A DNA stretch of 64,000 nt from Morinoia aosen (Eukaryota > Arthropoda > Malacostraca > Amphipoda > Talitridae): assembly GCA_030386875.1 (NCBI GenBank), contig CM059562.1, forward strand, positions 44,165,757 through 44,229,756. Direction: 5' to 3'. The translations under genes were made by a program, and so were the position numbers. The notes beneath the pieces are model-generated. The model saw only the letters and a list, made by a program, of their open reading frames with translations. It did not search any database and was not told the DNA's origin. Below are positions 1 through 10,400 of this stretch, one piece after another (the stretch's first letter is position 1; each line of letters starts with the position of its first letter).

Positions 1-2331
1 CGATTTCAGATCATAAATCAGAACCACAAATAATCGCATTTGTGCCTCTCTTCAAAACACGTGATTTCAAATCCGTAAATGAAAAAAGGCTTGTGATAAA
101 TTTTGATTTTCCTTTTCTTGCCAGGAATCATAAAACGCCAATCTATACCTCACTTCAAACGCAAAGACCATCATAATACCTATTTTCAGATGCCAAATTA
201 TTATCTTTCATTTTATTTATTCTGAACATTTTTTTAAGTAATAGGCGTGAGATAATGACTTAAATGGACAACTTATTCGCAAAAGAAGAACAAGTGATCG
301 TCGACATCTTCCCGCGCAGCAGTTGGCTTAGGAACGAATCAAGTTCAAGCCATTATAATGAACGAATTTGAACAAATACTATTCTGTTCCAAATACTCTC
401 ATCGGCTTTCAAAAATTACAACTTATTACCTCAAACGCTATGCACTAAATATGCGTTCGTATCTGTTGCACTTAATCAACAGCGTAACATATGCCGTCTA
501 TTACATGTATTCACCCAGCCTTGGGATCTTTCTCGCTCAAATCTTACTCCCAAAGCCCCGTAAAAAACCGTATGGCTCAATATCGCTTATTGATCGCTAA
601 ACGTCTCAACAATTCCTCTCTAATAGACCATTTTTATCACAGCAGACAACATAAACTTCGTCTTGATATCGAGATACACGTCGTCTCAGTTTCATCGCGT
701 AATTGACATTCCCGGGACGTAGCGAAGAACTTTTGAAAGACATGGTACACAGAGTGCATAAATATAACATCTTGCAATAACATTTTTACCGGTTCTCAAA
801 AAACAATAGGTTTCGAAGTGAATCAAATAACAACCATTCAAATAATCTGTGACGACGAATCACCTTTTCCCATCAATTAATAAAGTAAAGTTGATTTTTC
901 TGAAGAGTTTTCAAGCAATCCATACGAATTTCCTACACGAATTCTCTATTCACCGTGAACTAATTTTTGCAGTTGACGTTCTACATACTGTATGTACATT
1001 TGACTACTCTTGCATCAGAGTAGTGAGCCCAACGTGAGCCATGGAGTACTCGGACGCAATGAAAGAGAATGTAAACAGCAAATAAACCCTCTCTAATTTA
1101 GCCATCAATCGTCAGGCAACGCACCCAACATCTTTGTCTACATGATTGACACCTCTGTTCAGAAGACTATTGCAGAATGTCCGTAAAATTCAATATCAGT
1201 TTTTTCAGATACAAAACCCTTAACAATCAAAAACCGCATACACTGCAACGACAATTTATTCTGCTGTTTAAAACCGTACAGTGCTATGCGTGAAATTTAA
1301 ATGACTTGTACGTCCCGCGCTTATCCACTTATTCACTCAACTCTACACACTCGCTCCGTCGATTATAACCTTGGTTCAGCATGCAATGAATCCAACCTCA
1401 AAAAACACTACGTCTTTGACATATACAATTTCAAAATATTATCACATCGGCAAAGATGTTGCAGCTTGGTCAGCGCCTGATAATACTTGTATTTTCAGCA
1501 GCTATTCAAAGCCCTGATGGTTTTTAAATCCCATTTCCAACTAAGCTCTCGTGGCATCTCACTGGCACTTACATGCACTGAACGAATCGTTCTGTTTTCG
1601 CTTCCTAGTCTCCTTCGACCATTTCCGTTTCCTATTTATTCTCCCCAGAGCTCTTAGTGGCAAACTCTCGTGCTTTTCCTAGTGGCACCGACCAATCAAG
1701 GAGATATTTATTTACCCTTCGCTGGCGCAGTTCCCAAGGAGAACTCTTTCATCGAAGATATAAGTAAGAGCTATTATTGTTTTTACCTGAAATGAGACTA
1801 GCAACGGGAGTGAGACAAGCATCATTACAAATCGTTGTTTGAAATGCAGTTGGAGTGTCATTCATACTTTGGATGTGTCAATAATTTCAGCTCTAGAATG
1901 GTATTTTTACATAGTAGGTATATTTGCATGTATGACCTCACTTCAGCGTACATTGGAGGTTTAGTCGACGGAAGAGATACACATGAAGGCCCACTGAGTT
2001 CGACCTCGGAGCTATGCTGATGATGTCTGTCCCCATCCGTGTATCAGGAAGAATATCACTATACTGTTCACAGCGGGATCAGTTGCATATGTTCTAGGAG
2101 ATAATTTGCATTTTATGTTAAAGTACGTAAATATAACAGCATAAAGTCTTCGTGTCATCTTAAAATCTTACTTCTAAGTTCGACACTACTAACGCGCATG
2201 CTTCTCATTCTTTATTAATTTGCTTTCTTATTTTTCGCCCATTCGTTCTATTGTTTGATTTTCAAAACCGGTCATTTTGAACTAAAATTACATTTTGTCA
2301 TATTAGGTAAATACGTAGAGTAAAATTATTA
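1..2331 (+). other. Intron upstream of exon 1
   Basis: AT-rich sequence without cadherin motifs, RNA genes or recognisable transposon protein. It is part of the intron that ends at 4290. Confidence 0.6.
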
Positions 2332-2342
2332 TTCATATTCAT

Positions 2343-2371
2343 ATTGACGTCCTCTATCGCCACGTACACCT
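2343..2371 (-). repeat. Inverted 29-bp copy of the exon 1 acceptor region
   Basis: The 29 bases here are the exact reverse complement of 4289-4317, which is the AG of the splice acceptor plus the first 27 coding bases of exon 1. The copy lies between the left target duplication and the truncated 5' end of the Penelope-like element. It is therefore target-derived filler made at insertion, not part of the element. Confidence 0.9.
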
Positions 2372-2372
2372 C

Positions 2373-3770
2373 AACGTCGAAAGCCTTGTCAATATAATTT
2401 CAGACCGCACTAAATTCGTGGAAATCAAAGAGCCAGTGCACAATCTTATTCAGAGAATTGAAGACAAAGTCAATAATTTCTTACGTAAACTCAAGCAATC
2501 TGAACTAATTTCAGAAGTTCTTTACAAAGAGCTGTATGCCTCGGGCTCAGCCCCTGGTATACTTTACGGTCTTCCTAAAATTCATAAAGTGGATTTTTCA
2601 TCAATGTTTCAAAGGCGTCCAATATTTGCTGCATATAATTGTCCTACCTTTAAACTAGCTAAGTATCTTGTCTCTGTCTTGAATCCGTACACCTCTAACC
2701 AGTTCACTGTTTCAAATTCTCAACAATTTGCCGCTGAAATCAGTAGTTTGAAAATAGATACACCTTGTTTTATGGTGTCGTACGACGTCGAGAATCTTTT
2801 TACTAACGTTCCTCTACATGAGACAGTACAAATTTGCCGAGGGTACCTGTATCAGTCTAGTCAAGTAGTGTTAGGTTTGACTCTGAATTATTTTAAGACC
2901 TTACTCGAAATGGCTGTGCTGAATTCTGTGTTCATGTTCCAAGGTAGATTTTATCGGCAGACAGAAGGTTTAGGAATGGGTCTCCCATTAGGACCGACGT
3001 TCGCAAATATCTTTATGTGTCATCATGAGGTGAACTGGTTATCTGAGTGTCCGCTAGACTTTAAGCCAATTTTTTACAGGAGGTATGTTGACGACACTAT
3101 TGTTATATTCCGTGAGGAGTGTCATGCAAGTAAATTCTTGGGCTACATCAATTCCAAACACGCCAATTTAAAATTTACGATGGAATGTGAAACTAATCAT
3201 AAGCTTGCTTTTCTGGACTGTTCCGTTGAAAAACAAAATCAAAGGTTCATAACTTCTGTTTATAGAAAAAATACCTTTACGGGTTTGGGCACTAGCTTTT
3301 TTAGTTTTTGTTCATTTAGGTTTAAACTCAATAGCATCAAAACCTTGTTGCATCGAGCTTTTCATATAAGTTCAACGTACCACAATATGCATAATGAATT
3401 TAATTTTCTACAAACCTTTTTCAGTAACAACGGTTTTCCGAATAATCTAGTCTCTAAAATTATAAGGCTATTTTTAGACAAAAAATATATGCCGACCTAC
3501 TCTGAGACAACTGTAAAGAAAAAGAAATTCTACTGTAACTTGCTTTTTCATGGTGCACAGTCTGAGAAGCTCGCCAGTGAAGTTTCAAAGCTGGTGGAGA
3601 AATTTTACAATTGCTTAGATTTTATTCCAATATTGACAAACAAGCGTAGTATAGGATCATTTTTTAAATTTAAAGACCGTCTACCTGCTGAACTGTGCTC
3701 TCGCTTAATCTACAAGTATTGTTGCCCGCTGTGCGGGTCTAGCTACGTACGTGGGTTGCACCCAGCGTAG
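2373..3770 (+). pseudogene. Penelope-like reverse transcriptase, 5' truncated
   Basis: An open frame of about 465 codons with no proper start (it runs into the truncation point at 2372). Motifs seen in order: the PLE N-terminal block (GILYGLPKIHK), RT motif A (YDVENLFTNVP, about 2781), motif B (GLGMGLPLGPTFANIF, about 2970), the catalytic box YVDD (3084-3095), KLAFLDC, and a late Cys pair CCPLCG. GLPKIHK and the YVDD context are typical of PLEs and not of LINEs or LTR elements. The frame stops at 3770, just where the endonuclease should follow, because of an apparent 4-base duplication near 3745-3752. It cannot work as it stands: the 5' part is gone and the frame is broken. Confidence 0.92.
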
Positions 3771-4020
3771 TTTTAGAACAAGATTTTTTGAGCACGTTGG
3801 TAGGAGCTCCAGAACGGGTAGAGTTTTAGCAAAGCCATCTTTTTCAGCCATTAGGGATCACGCAGAGCAGTGTAGTGTAATAGTAAGCAAATCTGATTTT
3901 TCAATTTTAAATTTCTGTGCAAATAAAAACGACCTACATATACTAGAATCTCTTTACATTAGAGAATTAAAGCCAGCTCTAAATTCAATGTTATCATCAT
4001 TTCAGTTAGAAATAGCCTGA
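3751..4020 (+). pseudogene. GIY-YIG-like endonuclease domain of the Penelope-like element
   Basis: Continues the retroelement protein in another frame. It contains YVGCTQ-like sequence, the RTRFFEHVGR helix and LESLYIRELKPALN, which match the GIY-YIG endonuclease of PLEs with its conserved Arg, His and Glu. In intact elements this domain is fused to the RT. It nicks the target DNA for primed reverse transcription. The fusion is lost here by the frameshift. Confidence 0.85.
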
Positions 4021-4150
4021 TTCTCAGAATTAATTACAGTATAATCTCTATATTCTTTCTTTTTTTTGTTGTTTCTTGTACTCTTTAAAGTTGTATTCAT
4101 TTTGTCTTTCAGCTGAGTCTTGTTTTCTGTATTTCAATTCGCTTTTACAG

Positions 4151-4195
4151 GTGTTGATAATGGCTTGAGCTTTAAGCCGAAACGTTCACGTATTA
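4151..4195 (+). ncRNA. Degenerate hammerhead-ribozyme-like motif in Penelope-like element tail
   Basis: Shows ttgataa (core CUGAUGA with two changes), then a stem-loop (ggctt, loop, aagcc), then cgaaac and a small ACGT/ACGT stem. PLE terminal repeats are known to hold hammerhead ribozymes with this layout, often with the gccgaaacg signature. The two core changes probably make this copy inactive or weak. Confidence 0.6.
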
Positions 4196-4290
4196 AAATG
4201 ATTTTTAAATCAGCTATCTTTGCTATCTTTTTTGTTTCATATTCATAAGTTATGTATTTTTGTGAACTGTTGACGTTTATTTCGGGACAG

Positions 4291-4492
4291 GTGTACGTGG
4301 CGATAGAGGACGTCAATGACCAGCGTCCCCTGAGCGAGTGGCCGGTGTACTGGCCCGCCGTGCTAGAGAACTGCCCGCCCGGCACCGCGCTGCTCACCGT
4401 GCAGGCCACTGACCCAGACCCAGGGGATCGCCTCTCCTACGCCATCACGGCCGGCAACCCGCAGTCGCTCTTTAGCATCGACTCCTATTCTG
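4291..4492 (+). CDS. kug: Fat-like cadherin exon 1 of window
   Basis: Starts in phase 0 after the acceptor ggacag and ends in phase 1 at the donor gtatga. It encodes the calcium linker EDVNDQRP, then the start of the next repeat (PVYWPAVLEN, DPDPGD, YAITAGNP, FSID). FAT1 has a close counterpart (EDVNDNAP, PVYYPEIMEN, YKITSGNP). The previous exon is outside the window. A Penelope-like element ends only 43 bp upstream, and the first 27 bases of this exon plus the AG are repeated in reverse at 2343-2371. Confidence 0.93.
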
Positions 4493-7400
4493 GTATGATT
4501 ATGATGACCAGTACCTCTCAACTTATTAAATTTCCGTTTATTCTGCTGTGTTTAAAGAGTCATGGGGTGAATACGAAGTACTTGTGCTTGAGAACTGTAT
4601 TCCAAAGTGCCCACTCTCCAAAGCATGCTTTCGATCCATGTCGCACTCGCTTGTAACATCGAATGTGTCCTGGTATTCATACAAGACTTTATTGCATCAT
4701 AAAACCGAAACGAAAAAATTGAAGCGAGAAATATTGGCTTAGTTGTGTTAATACATACGTTTGACGTATTTCATTTTCTACTCGACGACTTTGACGAAAA
4801 ACTATTCTTTACGTTTAATAGTTTATAATAGATCTAGTTATTCTAGATAACATAGTACACATTTTTAGCACTTCGGATCATGACGCTCTCGATAATAATG
4901 TACTGCGAAGTATGCAAGAGTAATGAACGAGTAGGGCATCATTTCCTTTATTACTTCAGGCGAGGTTATTAACTGATGTACGCTACTGTCTGTGCGTGTA
5001 AGTCATTCATCAGGAGCAGAATAAAACTGAGATAATTTTCCCCTCTTAATGAGGGAGACCTCAATTTTGCAGACTGTTCAATTTTAAGCCGATTTTTGCA
5101 CCGCTTGAGCTGGAGCCCTACCACATTGTACTGCTAAAGAATTAGCTGTTGATGTTGGCTGATCTCATGTCACTCTTGCTTGCCTTCTTCATGTCGTACG
5201 AAAGGTCAAAACACTCAGCATGTGGGTACCATAAGCACTTATCGAAAAGAACAATACCGCAACGAGCTTCGTGTGCCATTCGTTTCGACACTCGACATCA
5301 CGCCGCTGGTCGATCAAAAGAAAGATTTCTGCTACGCATTGCTATTACTAATGGAAAATTGTGATGGGTGCATGAGTTCCGACAGTGGACACTCGTTTCG
5401 CCGCCGTGAGAGATTTGAACGCGCGCGTCAAGCGTTTTATCGACAATAGCAGTTAAACATTGTAGATTCATGGGATATCTCAAGCAGATTGATATATTTA
5501 TTGCGATAATGACCGATTAGATGCAATGGTTAGGAAAAATAATCAAAAACCCCTATTAAATAAAACTTAAAATATTTTTAAACAATTTATTAACCACAAT
5601 GACACAACAATATATTGTATGTTAAATCTAGTACAATGGTCACCTTTGAGTACAGCTAATTGTGGGCGCGAATAAGTTCGGGCTCACTTGCTCGCAATTA
5701 ATAGTCGATTCGCCTACGTTTTCATAGCGGACTGTCTCGTGGTTTGAAATAGACTAGTGGTACTTAGAGATGTGCACCTGAACACATTTTTCATGTAAGA
5801 GCATGATTATTTTGTTCATAATCACAGGCGAATACTTAACCCATTTCGAACTTTTCTCTGATACCCAGTTTAGACTTAGAATTGAATTGAGATCTGACAA
5901 TTATGAAGACATGTGTTTTAGTTAATTTATTTGATCTCCCGAATGGAATTAACTCTAGTAATGCTTTGTTCATCGAGTTATGAAAGATTTAGGTAAGACA
6001 AGTCGAAGAGGCATGTGCAAAGTCTGAACCAAAGGATGGGTTCCAAAACTGTCCATAGCTAATCGCAGTCGTCAGTGCTGCAGCGATCGAAGAAAAATAA
6101 TTTACGGGAAGAGAACTCAGGACATGGCTGTTAAACGTTTTCGCTGATCGTTTGTCTGGCTTCACAATAAAACTCTGACGTACGACCACATAACTTTTTG
6201 CTGCTTTCAGACGTAAACATGTTCAATAGCACAAAAATGCGAAACCCTGACTGGTCTGAGAATATTACTCGCTTCCGTTCGCTATTCGAGTTTCCTGTGA
6301 GTCAGTGCTTGATGTATACATTTGTGGGAAAAGAAAAGATTTCTGGTATGAAGTGTAGGTTTTATTGGTGTTACGGATGATAGTTTTGTTAAAATCTGAA
6401 ATGGTGGTTCTTGGTACATCTATGCTGTTTCTTCACTAGCGCCTATGTTCTGATAATTTTTCGTATATTATTCAGTTTTGTTCATAATTGATATTACAAT
6501 AGAATAAAGCACAGACAAAACCTATTGCTGTTACTGAAGTACCATGCTGCTAGATTTCATTGGGAAAGGGAAAAACTGAAGGAGGTACACGTAAATCATA
6601 CTCATACTGTACGTCACAAATCAATGCAGTTGTTTTGTGGGTGTAGGAGACAATGTCATAGTGACATAGTAGTTGATATATAAAGCTCAATTTATTAAAC
6701 ATGTATAAATAAATGTTCCTGCATTTTTTATCATCGTGGAATTCGATGATGTTCAGGATATCATTCTATCTTTTTAGCTTAATAACGCGCTTCTAAAAAG
6801 AACTCAACTCTTGCATATGTTTCAACTCCTACCAGAAAAGATATCTTTTGAACCCAAGAAAAGATGCCACCAAATATTCTACAAACTGGATGTATTTTAT
6901 CATCTGTAACGCGATGTGAACTTATCGACTGAGTGTCGTCTAGTTTCAAGCCAGGCTGCTCTATGTTTTCTATGATGTCGCGTGTCATGTGAGTACGAAG
7001 CCCACAGAGGCCATGTAGGGCTTCACGAGGACAGGGGAAACTCTGAGAAATATTTAGGCGTGAGCCTGCAGTCTGTTGAAGTCTAGGGCAAGCCCAGGTA
7101 AAGGTTTTGACGGGGCTGGTGGTCAACAGCGTGAAGAGCGAGTTGCGTGCATGCGCAGGACTTATCAGTGAGTGAAAAGCGTTACTTGCTGGTTTGAGGG
7201 TGGAAGGATAGAAATCGAAGAAGATGATGGGATTAAACACAACTAAAATATAAATTTAAAGAAAAAACCTGTCAAGAAACAGAATATCAGAACCGGCTCT
7301 GCGGACAAGCTTGACCGTTGTTCTGTGTGTACATTCGTATATCTGCGGGTTGATTTATAATTCATAACTTTACTTTCAAATTTTACAATTTAGGCTTTGG

Positions 7401-10400
7401 AGAAGTGTAATTGTTCCGCGTGTCTCGTACTCATCCGCTGCGATCTCACGGCGCGGGCGCGACACGGGCAATGTAAGTTGTGCCTGGTAAGCAACAGGTC
7501 CACTCTACTGTAGCTCCATTATCTCCCTTTTATCTCGTTATACTTTTGTTTGTTCGCCTAAATTATTTGCATTCTTATGCATCTTCGTCCAGACGTTGTT
7601 AAAACTGACGCTGCTACTAAGCTTTATTCTCTGCGTAGCTTTGGTAAACCGTTTGCGGACAAAGAGCATCATTTTGATTTCGTAGCTCTTGTGAGAATGC
7701 TTTGATTAATCACCCTTTCATACACCGGTTTGTTCTTGGCATAGCGTTTCATTCGAATTAATCAACAGAGGCAAACTGCCTGGTGATTGTTTTCGATGCT
7801 TAATAACTTAGCAGACGCTCCTCTGTCTTCTGTTATGCCTCTTTGTAACGGATAATCATTTACATGTTCAACTGCAGGGGAAGGAGGTGAGATTCTTTTA
7901 GTGTGGAGCCAAAATTTTCTGATCAAATGAAAGGTAAAAGAAAATTGGTGATGAGATCTCCACACCAAATTGCGCTCTCCTTGTAATTTATAAATCGTGT
8001 AGTCGAGTCTTCCAGTCAACTCCTGCGCCAGTTTAACAATACATTAAACCGAAAATTTGGAGATGCAATCAAACTTAATGATGTAACTTAATGATGTTTT
8101 TACATGAAGCTCTAGGAGTAGAACTCATTTTGGTTGTACAATTTCTGCGTTCATCATTATGTTCCCTACTTTTTGGAAATGAAGAAATTTTGAAACTGAG
8201 AGTTCAATAGTTAGTACAGCGTTAGGGAGTCATTTAGCATCTACCGAAAGCGTCAACTCCTCAGCCGCCGGAAGGAGAAAAAACGCAAAAAAACTTGCTG
8301 GGGGAGCTAAGTCGTTGCTTGTTCATTATTCACATTCAGACTTTTTTCATACATGTCACTTCGTTTAACCCTCTCGGCAAAAAATTCAATTTTCATTCAT
8401 ATGTGTTTAAAATCTGAAACATTTAACCCCATATTCGCTCTTTCTTACGCTAAAAAATGGATTTATTGTACTCGAGGTCTGCTAGGGAGTGTTTGCGTGT
8501 GGAGTGAGGTTTGTGTTTGGTCAGGTGTTGGCTGAGGTAAAAAGTGGTGCTATTCGTGTTGCGTATTGCCGACGCGAAGAGCGCGTCCCTCACATGCCAC
8601 ATTGCTCGAGCGGGAGGGTCTTCGTTTCAGCGTGTGTCAGGCCTGTTGGATAGTTCGATTACTTCGTAGTGTGATAATTATACCTGTGCTTCAGATGAAT
8701 TGAAACATGTACAATACGAGGGTGCTACTTATCTGATGAAGCGTTGCCTTTGCAATGGGGGAGATAATGGAAGCCCAGATTTACTTGTGTAGTTGAGGAA
8801 TGTACTTTTTATGTATTTTCAACTGAATTTGGGTGTTACATAGGATTAAAGGGAATTGGTCTTATTTTCTGCTAAATTGCACGTGAGGTGAACAAATATT
8901 TCCGTTTATAAAGCCTTCAATTTAGATCAAGGAAGTGTGCGTCTACAGATACTTCTTGCAGTCCCTCATTACTGAAGCGCTAAGCTGTTCATGTCATATG
9001 CGGTATGATACAGGAAGAGGAATTTAAGATTCGTTTCGAAAGCTTTGTAAGAACTTTTTCTACGGATCTCAACAGGGATCGCATTCCAATTCTTATAAGT
9101 TCTAATGAATAGGGTACTGTGTTGTGACCAAGATTTTGGACAAGAAGGAACTATGAAGTTACTTCTATTTCGGGTTAAATGATATAATGATATAATGCCC
9201 AGGAACTTACAGGAGTTGGTTTCTTCAACTTCACCATCACCAATCTTAATGCGTGGAAGAGACTCATTTCTCTTGTACGAGAATATGATGTATTATGTTT
9301 TATGAGCATTGAGGCATATTTTATTAGCTTTAAGTCTCCTCGAAATCTTTTGCAGCTCATTATTTACGCTCTCCGCAATTAAAATTGGATTTTCATTTGG
9401 AAGAGCCTCAGAGAGCGTGCAGTCGTCGGTAAAAAGTATTAATTCGAAAAATAAAGTATATTTAATGTTATCGTTGAAAAAGATCAAAAAGAGGAGAGGC
9501 GCAAGGATAGACCCTTGTGGTATTCCATGGCTGATTGTCAGCAGTTCCGATTGTGCATCGTCAATGCCTGCATATTGCTTCTGATTTGCTAAGTATGTTT
9601 TGAACCAATCATTTGCAACTCCTCTGATGCCATAACAGTGAAGTTTCGATAGTAAAATGTTATTTGTCCACGCAATCGAATGCTTTTCGAAAGTCAAGAA
9701 ACACGGAGAAAACAAGGTTTCGATCATCTTTAATCGAATAAAGGCATTGTAAATGATTTAATACAGCATGTGCTGTTGATTTTTTAGAACGAAAACCATA
9801 TTGTTTATCGTAAAGAAAAGATTTTGGTTCAAAATAAGAATGCACTTTTTTCAACATGATTTTTCTCAAATATTTAGCTAATAATTGGCAGTACACAGAC
9901 AGGTCTATAATTATCAATGCAAGTTTTATAATAATTTTAAAAAATAGTGATCACTCAGGCAACTTTGAGGGAGTTCGGGAAGGTACCCTGGAAAAGTGAG
10001 TGGTTAATAATATTAGATGAGCACGGTGCTATTACATCAGCTATAGTTCTAAGAACTTTAGCCGAAAACGTTTTCAATCCACTTGATTTATTTTTGCACG
10101 CAATTACGTCGGAGGAATTAGTTAGCGTAGAAAAAATGAGTTTTATTCACGGACATGCTCCATGTATTGCAAGTGGTCTGTAGGTTCACTAAAAATTCTA
10201 TCAGCTATAGTTTTGCCTATATTTACGAAAAAGTTGTTACACACTGTTGCAATGTCTTTCTTCCGTGATATTTTACATTTTCTTAGACATTGAACTCAAT
10301 TGTTTTCGTAGCATTATTATTCGGTTTTAGCATGAATTAAGCAGGTGCAAAGTTTTTTTATATCAGTTTTGTATTGAGTGAATTTGCGCGCGAAGTAGTT

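Larger units (their letters stand above)
2332..4247 (+). mobile_element. 5'-truncated Penelope-like retroelement with target duplication and inverted flank copy
   Basis: A Penelope-like element (PLE) in the same direction as the host gene, in the intron just before exon 1. Order: 12-bp direct repeat (2332-2343), an inverted copy of the downstream flank (to 2371), element body (2372-4235), second 12-bp direct repeat (4236-4247, ttcatattcata). The body starts inside the reverse transcriptase reading frame, so the 5' part and the upstream terminal repeat are missing. It carries a reverse transcriptase, a GIY-YIG-like endonuclease out of frame with it, and a hammerhead-like motif in the 3' tail. 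The reading frames are otherwise nearly intact, so insertion looks fairly recent. Confidence 0.9.

Noticed and set aside
4134-4409. 91-codon frame on the minus strand over exon 1
   Set aside because: Antisense shadow of the cadherin exon. The + strand frame has clear cadherin motifs and phase.
6779-7240. 153-codon open frame on the minus strand in intron 1
   Set aside because: No recognisable domain, no context for a gene, and length is possible by chance in 12 kb.
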